From Dactylosporangium fulvum (GTDB lineage Bacteria; Actinomycetota; Actinomycetes; Mycobacteriales; Micromonosporaceae): a stretch of DNA of 64,000 nt. Numbering within the stretch: position 1 is the first letter of the stretch; every line of letters begins with the position of its first letter. Under the pieces are notes generated by a model. That model saw only the letters and a program-made list of their open reading frames with translations. It had not been told where the DNA came from and made no database searches. Positions 1 through 8,442 of this stretch are shown here, in pieces. The DNA lies in assembly GCF_025137375.1 (NCBI RefSeq), contig NZ_CP073720.1, positions 4,736,501 through 4,800,500 on the forward strand, read 5' to 3'. The position numbers and the translations under genes are program-made.

Positions 1-161
1 ACCTCTGCATCGGTGCTCCCCTCGCACGGCTGGAGGCGAAGATCGTTCTACAGCACGGCTTGCCGCATCTCGCGCCATTCGCGCTCGACGGCGAGCCCGA
101 GCGCGTGCTGAAGATGAACGAGCGCGGCTTCGAGACGTTGCCCCTGGTGTTCGCGGCGTGA
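1..161 (+). CDS. Cytochrome P450, C-terminal fragment (5' end outside window)
   Basis: The reading frame is open from the left edge to TGA at 159-161 and gives about 52 residues. They begin LCIGAPLARLEAK, which is the haem-binding end of a bacterial P450: the Cys (codon 6-8) is the thiolate ligand to haem iron, followed by the usual G-x-x-LAR-E helix. P450s insert one oxygen atom from O2 into a substrate and need two electrons from a redox partner. A matching FAD reductase (4021) and flavodoxin (5280) lie in the same operon. The next gene starts inside this stop codon (GTGA at 158-161), so the two are translationally coupled. The substrate cannot be read from the fragment; the sugar transporter downstream suggests a small polar molecule. 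Confidence 0.9.
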   Translation, partial: LCIGAPLARLEAKIVLQHGLPHLAPFALDGEPERVLKMNERGFETLPLVFAA

Positions 162-1177
162 CCGCGTCACCCGCCGACATCTCGTCGGCCACCCAGTGGC
201 AAGACCTGACCGACGTGCTCACCCCCGATTCGACCGGTTGGGCCCATCCGGGGATGGCATATGACGACGGGACCTTCCTGACGACCGACGCCCTCGAACC
301 GCGAGTCATCGCCTTCGACCCGACGGGAGCGACATCGTGGTCCGTTGCCGTCCCGGCGCGCGAAGTCCACGGGATCGCCGTGGACGGCGACACACTGTGG
401 CTCGCCGATCCGGGAAACAAGGAGTGCCGCGGCGACGACGGCAACTACACCACCCACGCAGCCCGGGACGGCGGGCAGGTCCTCGCGATCGGTCGCGACG
501 GTCACGTGCGAGCACGCATCGGACGCCCGGATCTGCCGATCTACCGGGAGAAGGTCTTCCGCCCGACGTCCGTGGTCGCCGCCGACGACATCTGGGTGGC
601 CGACGGCTACGGCGCTGACCTCGTGCACCGGTACTCGCGCTCAGGAACGCTGCTCGGCACGATCGGACTCGGCGATGTCGACCTCGACAACCCGCACTCG
701 ATCGCCTGGGACGAGCGGCGCGGAGCCAGGCTGCTCATTGCCGACCGCGGGCACAGCCGCATCCTCGCGCTCGATCCTCAGTCCGCCGACGTGGTCGCGG
801 TGATCGGCCAAGGCGAGGTCGACCGTCCATCCGGCATGACGGTGTGGCGGGACCACCTCGTGGTCGCGGATCTGCACGGCCGCGTGCTGGTGTTCGACGC
901 GGAGGACCGCCTCGTCGTGCATCTGGGCGCCGGCGATTCGGCCGCACTCGACCGAGAAGGGTGGCCGAACGCGGTCCGTGCGGGAGTGACCGTGCGTCCC
1001 GATCTTTCCCCTGGCGCGTTCAACGCACCCCACGACGTCGCCGTCTCGCCGGACGGAACGCTCGTCGTGTGCGAGTGGATGATCGGGGGCCGGCTGACCG
1101 CGCTGGACCTCCGAGCTCTGCTCGCAACCCCCGTCAACCCCGCCACGATCACCCCAGAAAGGGGACCAGGACAATGA
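158..1177 (+). CDS. NHL-repeat / SMP-30-like beta-propeller protein
   Basis: A 339-residue protein with a GTG start overlapping the P450 stop by 4 bp. It shows repeated propeller blades: HGIAVDG-TLWLADPG near residue 70, HSIAWDE-LLIADRGHSRI near 180, GMTVW-LVVADLHGRV near 230 and HDVAVSPDGTLVV near 297. This spacing is typical of NHL/SMP-30/gluconolactonase-like propellers. There is no signal peptide or membrane segment, so it should be cytoplasmic. Such proteins can be lactonases or non-enzymatic scaffolds, and I see no clear catalytic set to choose. Its place between the P450 and a sugar transporter would suit a hydrolase acting on an oxidised sugar (for example a lactone), but that is inference. 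Its stop overlaps the next start (ATGA at 1174-1177). Confidence 0.75.
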   Translation: MTASPADISSATQWQDLTDVLTPDSTGWAHPGMAYDDGTFLTTDALEPRVIAFDPTGATSWSVAVPAREVHGIAVDGDTLWLADPGNKECRGDDGNYTTHAARDGGQVLAIGRDGHVRARIGRPDLPIYREKVFRPTSVVAADDIWVADGYGADLVHRYSRSGTLLGTIGLGDVDLDNPHSIAWDERRGARLLIADRGHSRILALDPQSADVVAVIGQGEVDRPSGMTVWRDHLVVADLHGRVLVFDAEDRLVVHLGAGDSAALDREGWPNAVRAGVTVRPDLSPGAFNAPHDVAVSPDGTLVVCEWMIGGRLTALDLRALLATPVNPATITPERGPGQ

Positions 1178-2190
1178 GGTCAGCACGCACAAGGATCGCC
1201 GCGTTGTTCGGCTCCGGCGTTCTTGCACTCACGGCGCTCACGGCTTGTTCGATGGAGGGCACCGACTCGCCCGCATCGGCCGCGTCCGGCAGCTGCGACC
1301 CCAAGAAGTTGGTCATCGGGTATGTGAACCCCTCGGTCACCAACCAGGGATGGATCATCATCGGCCAGGGCGCGACCGACGCCGCCAAGGATCGCGGCGT
1401 GAAGCTGCGATCCTTCGGCCCGCCGAAGGACGGAGACGCGGCTGGACAGGTGACTGTCGTCCAGGACGTCATCGCCGGGGGCGCGAACGCGATCGCGCTC
1501 GCTCCGGTCGATTCCTCGGCCCTGGTTCCCGCCGTCAAGGAGGCCAACGCCGCCGGTGTCCCGGTGGTCAACCTGGACTCGCAGATCAACGGCGGCGATC
1601 TGGCCTCGTTCGTCGCCACCGACAACTACGCCGCGGCGCAGCAGCAGGCCGAGGCGGTGGCCGAGCACATCGGCGGCAAAGGCAAGGTGATCCTCATCAA
1701 CGGCTCCCAGGCCTACTCCACCGGTCGCGATCGACGGAATGGATTCGTCGACACCATGAAGAAGAAGTACCCGGGCGTCACCGTGCTCGAGGTGCAGACG
1801 GAGTGGGACGCGCAGGCCGCCCAGAAGGGCCTCGAAGATCTGCTCGCGGCCAACCCCGACGTGGTGGCGGTGGCAAACGCCTGGGACGGCTCGACGGTAG
1901 CTGCCGTGCCGGTGCTCAAGAGCCACGGCAAGCGCATCTTCCTCGTCGGGTTCGACGGTGCTCCCGACGCCATCGCGCTGATGGAGCAGGGCAAGGTCGA
2001 TGCCATCGTGGCCCAGCAGCTCTACAAGATGGGCTACACCGCCATCGACACCGCGGTCAAGGCCGCGTGCGGCGAGACGGTCGAGAAGCGGATCGACACC
2101 GGCTCCGTCCTGCTCACCCCGGACAACGTCGCCAAGTTCATCGACAGCAACCCGCCCATCCTGCGCGAGTTCATCAAAAAGGCCTCCTGA
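1174..2190 (+). CDS. CUT2-type sugar ABC transporter, substrate-binding lipoprotein
   Basis: A 338-residue protein; the ATG at 1174 follows a GGGG-type ribosome site and overlaps the previous stop. The N-terminus is a lipoprotein signal with lipobox LTAC and Cys25 as the lipidation site. The mature part is a type I periplasmic-binding fold of the ribose/galactose family (Peripla_BP_4): VIGYVNPSVTNQGW near the start, then NAIALAPVDSSALVPAV, and VGFDGAPDAIALMEQGKVDAIVAQ in the second lobe. It should sit on the outer face of the membrane and deliver a sugar or polyol to the permease at 2242. The binding pocket cannot be assigned to a ligand by eye. Confidence 0.92.
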   Translation: MRSARTRIAALFGSGVLALTALTACSMEGTDSPASAASGSCDPKKLVIGYVNPSVTNQGWIIIGQGATDAAKDRGVKLRSFGPPKDGDAAGQVTVVQDVIAGGANAIALAPVDSSALVPAVKEANAAGVPVVNLDSQINGGDLASFVATDNYAAAQQQAEAVAEHIGGKGKVILINGSQAYSTGRDRRNGFVDTMKKKYPGVTVLEVQTEWDAQAAQKGLEDLLAANPDVVAVANAWDGSTVAAVPVLKSHGKRIFLVGFDGAPDAIALMEQGKVDAIVAQQLYKMGYTAIDTAVKAACGETVEKRIDTGSVLLTPDNVAKFIDSNPPILREFIKKAS

Positions 2191-2241
2191 CCACGCGGGC
2201 CGGCGCAGCGCCGCCCCAGCCGACCCCCTGAAGGACCAACG

Positions 2242-3243
2242 ATGACCACCCAAGTCTCCGCAGACGCAACGCCGGCGATCCACACACCCCTGCTTCGCCG
2301 ACTCCCCGCATTCCCCCCGTGGGGGGCCGCGCTGATCGGCGCGCTCCTGGTAGCTGTCGTGATCGCCGTCAGCAACGACGCCTTCCTCACTCCCAGAAAC
2401 CTCTCGAACATCTTCGCGCAGACCGCAGTGCTGGTGATCCTCGCCACCGGTCAGACGTTCGTCATGATCACGGCCGGGATCGACCTCTCCGTTGCGGCGG
2501 TCGGGGCGCTCTCGGCCACGCTGCTCGGCGTGCTGACCGTCGCCAACGACCTTCCGTGGTCCCTGAGTCTGCTGATCTGCCTCCTCGTCGGCGCCGTGAT
2601 CGGTGCGCTCCACGGCGTGCTGGTAGGCAGAGTCCTCCTTCCTGCGTTCATCGTGACGCTCGGCGGACTGCTGGTCTGGCGCGGGGCCGCCCTGCAGCTC
2701 ACCGGCGGCATCAACACCACCGGCCTCCCGGATCCCATCCGTTGGCTCGGCCGAGGACTGATAGCCGGCGTGCCGGTGCCCGCGGTGATCGCCGTGCTGG
2801 TGGCCGCGATCAGCGCCATCGTCATCGTCAAGACCAAGTTCGGTGTCGGGCTGCGGGCCATCGGCGGGTCGGAGGGAGCGGCCGCGCGCGCCGGTGTTCC
2901 GGTGCTGCGCTACCGCATCACGGCGTACATCATCTGCTCGATGCTCGCCTGCCTCGGCGGCATCATGCTCGCCGGCCGCCTCGACTCGGCGGGCGGCAAC
3001 CTCGCCCAAGGCTTCGAGCTGCAGGTGATCGCCGCGGCCGCGATCGGCGGCGTGTCGCTGTTCGGCGGCACCGGCAGCCCGGTGGGCGCGTTCTTCGGCG
3101 CGATCCTCATCGGCCTGATCCAGAACGGCATGAACCTCGGCGGGGTCTCGCCGTTCATTCAGCAGATCGTCTCCGGCGCGATCCTTGTGCTCGCCGTCGG
3201 CGTCGACCAGTTCCGCAAGTACCTGGCCAGGAGGATCTCGTGA
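2242..3243 (+). CDS. CUT2-type sugar ABC transporter permease (RbsC family)
   Basis: A 333-residue, very hydrophobic protein with about eight to ten membrane segments. The ATG at 2242 has GAAGG upstream. The RbsC-family hallmark FVMITAGIDLSV lies near residue 74, and GFELQVIAAAAIGGVSLFGG near residue 256 matches the conserved cytoplasmic loop that contacts the ATPase. Only one permease gene is present, as expected for the homodimeric CUT2 class. The ATPase gene starts inside its stop codon (GTGA at 3240-3243). Confidence 0.93.
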   Translation: MTTQVSADATPAIHTPLLRRLPAFPPWGAALIGALLVAVVIAVSNDAFLTPRNLSNIFAQTAVLVILATGQTFVMITAGIDLSVAAVGALSATLLGVLTVANDLPWSLSLLICLLVGAVIGALHGVLVGRVLLPAFIVTLGGLLVWRGAALQLTGGINTTGLPDPIRWLGRGLIAGVPVPAVIAVLVAAISAIVIVKTKFGVGLRAIGGSEGAAARAGVPVLRYRITAYIICSMLACLGGIMLAGRLDSAGGNLAQGFELQVIAAAAIGGVSLFGGTGSPVGAFFGAILIGLIQNGMNLGGVSPFIQQIVSGAILVLAVGVDQFRKYLARRIS

Positions 3244-4019
3244 CCACCGAGGCAGCGACATCCGTCTCGACCGGCAAGCATCCGCTGCTGGAGATGCGTG
3301 ACGTAGGCAAGCACTTCGGCGGCGTCACGGCGCTCGACCACATTCAGCTGACCATCGGCCATGGCGAAGTGGTCGCCCTCGTCGGCGACAACGGCGCGGG
3401 CAAGTCGACGCTCAGCAAGGTGATCGCCGGGGTCCTGCAGCCTGACGACGGCGAGTTGCTGGTCAACGGCACGGCGCATCGCATCACCGGGCCCAGCCAT
3501 GCGCGCAGCCTCGGCATCGAGGTGGTCTACCAGGATCTCGCCTTGGCGCCGAACCTCGACATCACCACCAACCTGTTCCTCGGGCGCGAGATCGTCCGCC
3601 GCGGACTGCTGGGCTGGCTCAACGGCCGCCGCATGCGGTCGGAGGCCAAGGAACACCTCGCCGCGCTCGACGTGAACGTGCCGTCGCTCAGCACCCCCGT
3701 CGAGCGTCTCTCGGGGGGTCAACGGCAGGCGATCGCCATCTCGCGGGCCACGTACGGCGGCCACCGGCTCATCGTGATGGACGAGCCGACCGCGGCTCTC
3801 GGCGTCCGCGAGACCGCGAAAGTGGAGGAGCTGATCATGAGGCTTGCGCAGCGCGGCATCTCCGTGCTGCTGGTGAGCCACAACATGGCGCAGGTAAAGC
3901 GGATCACCGACCGGGTGCTCGTGTTGCGCCGCGGCCGGCTGGTCGCCGAACGTCGCACCGCGGACGTGACCGCGGAGGACCTCGTGTCGCTGATCACCGG
4001 GGCGAGGGAAGGCGACTGA
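3240..4019 (+). CDS. Sugar ABC transporter ATP-binding protein (single-domain)
   Basis: A 259-residue ATPase with GTG start overlapping the permease stop. Walker A GDNGAGKST lies at residues 49-57; the signature LSGGQRQAI and Walker B LIVMDEPTAALG follow in order, then the H-loop LLVSHN. Classical ribose-type ATPases (RbsA) carry two fused ABC domains of about 500 residues. This one has a single domain, like FrcA-type CUT2 importers, so it must act as a homodimer. It energises uptake through the permease at 2242. One base separates its stop from the reductase gene that follows. Confidence 0.93.
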   Translation: MTTEAATSVSTGKHPLLEMRDVGKHFGGVTALDHIQLTIGHGEVVALVGDNGAGKSTLSKVIAGVLQPDDGELLVNGTAHRITGPSHARSLGIEVVYQDLALAPNLDITTNLFLGREIVRRGLLGWLNGRRMRSEAKEHLAALDVNVPSLSTPVERLSGGQRQAIAISRATYGGHRLIVMDEPTAALGVRETAKVEELIMRLAQRGISVLLVSHNMAQVKRITDRVLVLRRGRLVAERRTADVTAEDLVSLITGAREGD

Positions 4020-4020
4020 G

Positions 4021-5283
4021 GTGGTGACCGTCGCAATCATCGGCAGCGGACCGGCGGGCTGCTACACCGCCCAGTTCCTGCGTAAGCGCCTGCCGGACGC
4101 AGCGATCACCGTGTTCGACCGCCTCCCGGTTCCCTTCGGCCTTGTACGGTACGGCGTGGCGCCGGACCACCAGGGCACGAAGGCGGTGACGCGCCAGTTC
4201 GACCGGCTCTTCGAACGAGAAGGTGTCCGCTTCGCCGGCAACGTCGAGGTCGGAACCGACGTCAGCACCGATCAGATCGAGGCGAACTTCGATGTGATTG
4301 TCGTCGCGACCGGGCTCGACGACGATCGTCTGCTCGACATCCCCGGCGAGGACCACCCCAGGGTGATCGGTGCCGGCCGCATCGTGCGGATGATCAACGG
4401 GCATCCGGATTCCGTCGGCGAGGAGATTTGCCTGGGCGCGAACCTGGTGCTGATCGGCAACGGCAACGTGGCGGGCGATCTGATGCGCCTGCTACTCAAG
4501 CCGCTCGACGCGTTCGCGGACTCCGACGTCGATGACGGGGTCCTGCGTCATCTGCGCGGCGCCGGAGTCCGGCGTCTCGAGGTGATCGGACGCTCGCCGA
4601 TGGCAGCAGCCAAGTTCGACCCCGTCGTCCTGCGGGAGCTTCGAGGACTGTCCGGCGTCCGCTTCGACGTCGACGTCGAGTCCGACGACAATCCGTCTCG
4701 CATCGCGGAGGTCATTCGCGAGCTGCGGGACTCGAGCGATCCGGAGGCCGGGACCACCGTCGTGCTGCGGTTCGGGTGGACTCCGCAACGAATCCTGGCC
4801 GACGGCGGTTCATGTCTGGTCGAGTTCGTGGCGCCAGGCGGCAGCCGGCTGCGACTCGGTGCGGATGCGGTGATCACCGCCATCGGATTCCAGCACTCGT
4901 CGAAGCGGCTCTACCCGGGCGACGACACGGGACCGGAGGTGATCTCGGCGCTCCCCAGCATCTACCGGACCGGCTGGTATCGCCGCGGTCCCCGTGGCAC
5001 CATCCCCGAGAATCGGGTCGACGCGCGAGAGGTGGCTGACGCGATCGCCGCAGACGTCGAGGCCGGAAAGGTGCGCACGGGGCGGCCCGGATGGCCGGGC
5101 CTGCCCGAGCACGTGCGGGAGCGCGCCGTCGACTTCTCGGGCTGGCGAGCGATCGACGCCCACGAGCTCGCACACGCGAGTGCGGGAAGATTCCGCAGCA
5201 AGGTCACTGATAGGGAACAATTGCTGCGCTTGGCATCGCGCAACGTGGTCGCCGACGGCGATCGGATGGAGGTAGACAGGTGA
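4021..5283 (+). CDS. FAD-dependent ferredoxin/flavodoxin-NADP+ reductase (FprA / adrenodoxin-reductase-like)
   Basis: A 420-residue protein starting at GTG 4021 (an adjacent GTG at 4024 is possible). The FAD dinucleotide motif GSGPAG is at residues 8-13, the family segment PFGLVRYGVAPDH near residue 40, and the NADP motif GNGNVAGD near 146-153. These place it in the adrenodoxin reductase/FprA family, which passes electrons from NADPH through FAD to a ferredoxin or flavodoxin. The flavodoxin gene overlaps its stop codon, and a P450 begins the operon, so it very probably supplies the P450 through that flavodoxin. The arrangement resembles the P450cin-cindoxin system, where a flavodoxin replaces the ferredoxin. 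Confidence 0.9.
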   Translation: MVTVAIIGSGPAGCYTAQFLRKRLPDAAITVFDRLPVPFGLVRYGVAPDHQGTKAVTRQFDRLFEREGVRFAGNVEVGTDVSTDQIEANFDVIVVATGLDDDRLLDIPGEDHPRVIGAGRIVRMINGHPDSVGEEICLGANLVLIGNGNVAGDLMRLLLKPLDAFADSDVDDGVLRHLRGAGVRRLEVIGRSPMAAAKFDPVVLRELRGLSGVRFDVDVESDDNPSRIAEVIRELRDSSDPEAGTTVVLRFGWTPQRILADGGSCLVEFVAPGGSRLRLGADAVITAIGFQHSSKRLYPGDDTGPEVISALPSIYRTGWYRRGPRGTIPENRVDAREVADAIAADVEAGKVRTGRPGWPGLPEHVRERAVDFSGWRAIDAHELAHASAGRFRSKVTDREQLLRLASRNVVADGDRMEVDR

Positions 5284-5753
5284 GGGTCGTGATCCTCTTC
5301 GGGACGGAGTCGGGCACCGCGGAATTCGTCGCGAACGACCTATCGGACGCGATCGCCGGCTTCGACGACACCATCGAGGTCGATGTCGTCGACATGACGG
5401 ATCAGCCCGTCGACACCATCGACGTCGCCGCGCTGCATCTCGTGGTCTGCTCGACGTACGGCGACGGAGAGCTGCCTGCCAGTGCCCGACCCTTCCACGC
5501 GGGCCTGGAGCGCGAACGTCCCAACCTCACCGGACTCCGGTACGCGATGTTCGGCATGGGTGACTCCAGCTACATCGACACCTACAGCCACGGCAGCGAG
5601 ATCATCGACGCGACGCTCACCGGACTCGGCGCCACCAGAGTCGGTGAGTACGGCAGGCACGACGCATCCGGGAGGGACGCGGCGAGCGACGTCGCGTTGA
5701 CGTGGCTGGAAGGGCTCCGCGCCAACGTGCTCCTGACCGCCTCCGAGCGATGA
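5280..5753 (+). CDS. Flavodoxin domain protein (likely P450 electron carrier)
   Basis: A 157-residue protein with GTG start overlapping the reductase stop (GTGA 5280-5283). It opens with the FMN phosphate loop FGTESGTAE (T9 to T13). The isoalloxazine-binding loop CSTYGDGELPASARPF lies near residues 62-77 and the FGMGDSSY segment near 92. It is a single FMN domain of the flavodoxin / cytochrome P450 reductase type, with no membrane anchor. Flavodoxins as dedicated P450 partners are much rarer than ferredoxins; the best-known case is cindoxin. The direct coupling to the reductase gene supports a P450-flavodoxin-FprA electron chain. Confidence 0.92.
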   Translation: MRVVILFGTESGTAEFVANDLSDAIAGFDDTIEVDVVDMTDQPVDTIDVAALHLVVCSTYGDGELPASARPFHAGLERERPNLTGLRYAMFGMGDSSYIDTYSHGSEIIDATLTGLGATRVGEYGRHDASGRDAASDVALTWLEGLRANVLLTASER

Positions 5754-5766
5754 GCCGGTCGAGCCC

Positions 5767-6828
5767 ATGACGAACCAGAAGGACGACAGCACCTCACCCG
5801 CGAAGCGCTACCAGCGCTCCACCATGCGCGATGTCGCCGCGCTGGCCGACGTCAGTCCGAAGACCGTGTCGCGAGTGATCAACGGCGAGAAGTACGTATC
5901 GGCGGAGATCGTAGAACGGGTGCACGCGGCCATGGAGCGGCTCGACTATCGCCACAATCTGGCCGCGAGCCAGCTCAGGGCCGGAACGACGTCCGCGGCG
6001 ATCGGCCTCATCCTGGTCGACATCTCGAATCCGTTCTCGTCGACGCTGCATCGCGCCGTCGAGGACGTGTTCCGAACCCGCGGGATCGCAGTGCTGTCAG
6101 CGTCGACCGATGAGGACGCCGCGCGCGAACGCGCCGCGGTCGCGACCTTTGCCGCACGGCGAGTTGATGGGCTCATCATGATGCCCGCGAGCCGTGATCA
6201 CAGCTACCTGAGCGCCGACGTCCGCGCCGGAACCCACATCGTCCTGATCGACCGGCCGCCCGCGTTCCTCAACGTCGACTCCGTTGTCTCGGACAACCTC
6301 GGCGGCGCGGAGGCCGGTGTGCGTCACCTCATCAGCCATGGGCATCGACAGATCGGATTCATCGGGGACTGGCCCGAGGTCGTGTCGTCGAAACTGCGCT
6401 ACGACGGCTACCGACGTGCCCTCGAGACCGCCGGCATCCCGATCGACGACTCGCTCGTCGCGCGTGGTTTCTCATCCTCCGCCGATGTCGAGCAGACCAG
6501 TCGCGCACTGCTCCTGCGTTCCGACGCCCCCACGGCGCTGTTCGTCGCGCAGAACGCCCTGTGCGCACCGGTCATCCGCGCGATCCGCGCGCACGGCGCG
6601 CACGACCGCGTCGCCGTCGTGGGCTTCGACGGGTTCGAGGGCGCCGACCTGGTCGAGCCCGGACTCACCGTCATCACCCAGAATCCGCTCCGCATGGGAA
6701 CGCTCGCCGCCGAGACGCTGGTCCAGCGGATGAGCGGCGCGAGCACGACTCCCGCGATGAACCACGTCCTCCCCACAGTCCTGATCGAGCGCGGCTCCGG
6801 TGAGCTGCCCGGACCCTTCGCCGCATGA
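5767..6828 (+). CDS. LacI-family transcriptional regulator
   Basis: A 353-residue protein. The N-terminal helix-turn-helix TMRDVAALADVSPKTVSRVING lies at about residues 18-40, followed by the LacI hinge helix HNLAASQLR near 59-67 and a ligand-binding fold like the sugar-binding proteins (ALFVAQN, VAVVGFDGFEGADLV). It probably senses the imported sugar or a metabolite of it and represses the operon. The operon promoter lies left of the window, so no operator could be inspected. Its stop overlaps the kinase start by 4 bp. Confidence 0.93.
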   Translation: MTNQKDDSTSPAKRYQRSTMRDVAALADVSPKTVSRVINGEKYVSAEIVERVHAAMERLDYRHNLAASQLRAGTTSAAIGLILVDISNPFSSTLHRAVEDVFRTRGIAVLSASTDEDAARERAAVATFAARRVDGLIMMPASRDHSYLSADVRAGTHIVLIDRPPAFLNVDSVVSDNLGGAEAGVRHLISHGHRQIGFIGDWPEVVSSKLRYDGYRRALETAGIPIDDSLVARGFSSSADVEQTSRALLLRSDAPTALFVAQNALCAPVIRAIRAHGAHDRVAVVGFDGFEGADLVEPGLTVITQNPLRMGTLAAETLVQRMSGASTTPAMNHVLPTVLIERGSGELPGPFAA

Positions 6829-7742
6829 GCCGCCCGGCACTGGCGATCGGGGAGGCGCTCGTCGATGTGATCGACTCGCCCAACGGGAGCATGAGCAGAC
6901 CTGGCGGCTCGCCCGCGAACGTCGCGATCGGGCTGGCCCGGCTCGGTGTCCCCACGGAGCTGCTCACCGCGCTCGCCGACGATACATACGGTGAACTGGT
7001 CAAGGCATGGTTCGAGGACTCTGGCGTCGTCGTCGAGCGAAACTCCGCGCGCCTCGATCGAATGTCAATAGCCCGCGCCGTGCTCGACGCAGGCGGAGCG
7101 GCACGCTACGAACTTGACATCGTGTGGACCCTTCCGGCGGTTCCGCCGACCGCGATCGCCGATCGGCCGCTCGTCCATGTCGGTTCGCTCGCGCTGTTCC
7201 TCGAACCAGGCGCGAACGAGGTCGAGCGCATCGTCGAGCATGCGGCGAGCACGGACGTCCCCGTCGCCGTCGACGCCAACATCCGCCCAAGCGTGCTCAC
7301 GGACCCTGCATCGGCTCGCGCGCGGTTCGAGTCGATCGCCGAGCGCGCGAGCGTTGTGAAGCTGAGCGACGAGGACGCGGCCTTCCTCTATCCGGACGTC
7401 GCCGAGCACGACGTGGTGCGTCACCTCCACGACCTCGGCGGAGCAACTCCGGCCGCCCGCCGCGTGGTGGCCCTGACCCTCGGCGCCCGCGGTGCGCTCC
7501 TGCGTTGCGCGGACGGCGACGTCCGCGCAACGGCACCGCAGGTCCGCGTCGTCGACACGATCGGCGCCGGGGACTCGTTCATGTCAGGGATGCTGGCGCG
7601 CCTGCTCAAATACGAACGGAGTGCATGGCAGAAGCTGCCGACGGTGGTAGACGTCGGCAGGTACGCCGCGCGATGCGCGGCGATCACCGTCGGCCGCGAA
7701 GGCGCCGACCCGCCGCGACGGAATGAGATGGTAGCGCCATGA
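6825..7742 (+). CDS. PfkB-family carbohydrate kinase
   Basis: A 305-residue protein starting at ATG 6825, inside the LacI stop. The substrate-binding GGSPANVAIGLARLG lies near residues 27-41 and the PfkB signature DTIGAGDSFMSGML near 245-258, with Asp250 as the catalytic base. The family phosphorylates sugars and related polyols such as fructose, ribose and 5-dehydro-2-deoxygluconate, and the start of the protein most resembles fructokinases. In this operon it would phosphorylate the sugar released after transport and P450 oxidation. A 16-codon stub overlaps its stop, so the operon once continued further. Confidence 0.92.
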   Translation: MSRPALAIGEALVDVIDSPNGSMSRPGGSPANVAIGLARLGVPTELLTALADDTYGELVKAWFEDSGVVVERNSARLDRMSIARAVLDAGGAARYELDIVWTLPAVPPTAIADRPLVHVGSLALFLEPGANEVERIVEHAASTDVPVAVDANIRPSVLTDPASARARFESIAERASVVKLSDEDAAFLYPDVAEHDVVRHLHDLGGATPAARRVVALTLGARGALLRCADGDVRATAPQVRVVDTIGAGDSFMSGMLARLLKYERSAWQKLPTVVDVGRYAARCAAITVGREGADPPRRNEMVAP

Positions 7743-7789
7743 GCGTGGTCGACCTGATCGCTCGCATAGCGACGACTCCGGAGACCTGA
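7739..7789 (+). pseudogene. Truncated start of a lost downstream operon gene (16 codons)
   Basis: ATG at 7739 overlaps the kinase stop (ATGA), exactly like the other gene junctions in this operon, but the frame closes after 16 residues (MSVVDLIARIATTPET). The coupling suggests the genuine start of a gene whose remainder was lost. Downstream sequence belongs to an unrelated convergent gene, so 7770-7803 is a probable recombination junction. A chance ORF is possible given the length. Confidence 0.4.
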
Positions 7790-7803
7790 AGGTCACTCCA
7801 TCA

Positions 7804-8289
7804 TCAGAGCTCGGCCGTGAGCCGATACACCTTCGAATCGCGCAGCTGGAATCCTAACCGCTCATACAGCCGATTCGCCGCTTCCCGCGACGGCCGAGAC
7901 GTAAGGTCGACGGTTCGGGCCCCATCGGCCCGGGCCAGCCGCACAGCTTCCCGAGTCAGGGCCGCGCCCACCCCCTGCCCACGCGCTGCCTCGCCCACGA
8001 CCACGTCTTCGATCCACGCCCGCCACCCGGTCGGAATCGGAAACATCACCAGGGTCAACGCACCGACGATCTCACCGCCGGCGCGGGCGATGAGCAACCG
8101 ATTGCCCGGCCAGGACACCAACGTCTGCAGTGCTTCGGCATCGAGCGGTTCAGCAGATCGCGACAGCTGCGGAAGCAACTGGCCGAACGCCTTCAGCACT
8201 TCGTCCGTCGCCTCTTGCACGACCTCGACGTCAACACCCATGTCCGAGACTCTAACCATCAGCGACAGCGCGCCCTCATTCGGCGCCAC
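7804..8289 (-). CDS. GNAT-family N-acetyltransferase
   Basis: Up to 161 residues on the minus strand. The acetyl-CoA-binding motif A GQGVGAALTREAVRLA and the C-terminal ANRLYERLGFQ are typical of GNAT enzymes, which transfer an acetyl group to an amine; the target cannot be predicted. The start is uncertain: the far ATG is at 8289, but an inner ATG at 8241 (MGVDVEVVQEATDE) begins where the conserved fold begins and may be the true one. It stands alone between two unrelated blocks. Confidence 0.85.
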   Translation of the reverse strand: MAPNEGALSLMVRVSDMGVDVEVVQEATDEVLKAFGQLLPQLSRSAEPLDAEALQTLVSWPGNRLLIARAGGEIVGALTLVMFPIPTGWRAWIEDVVVGEAARGQGVGAALTREAVRLARADGARTVDLTSRPSREAANRLYERLGFQLRDSKVYRLTAEL

Positions 8290-8292
8290 CGC

Positions 8293-8442
8293 CGGGGATT
8301 ACCGCTTGGTTGGTCGTCGAACCCGGATCCGGCGGTCCTGGCGCACCTGCTGCTCGCGCCGTTCGCGCCGGGCCTGTTCGAGCACCTCATGAGCGAGCGC
8401 GAGGTGACCCCCGAGGAGATCAAGGCCGCCATCGACAGCTAG
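8293..8442 (+). pseudogene. Possible C-terminal gene remnant
   Basis: About 48 codons in one frame ending at TAG 8440-8442 look like real coding sequence: NPDPAVLAHLLLAPFAPGLF, then EVTPEEIKAAIDS. There is no start codon and no upstream continuation, because the GNAT gene occupies the other strand. The helical, proline-bounded ending resembles the C-terminus of some regulatory proteins, but I do not recognise it. It overlaps the end of the acyltransferase gene by 4 bp, tail to tail. Confidence 0.3.

Noticed and set aside
1180..3261. A 693-codon open frame on the minus strand
   Set aside because: It lies opposite the sugar transporter genes, is rich in Arg, Asp, Gly and His in the manner of GC-rich antisense frames, and has no family motif.
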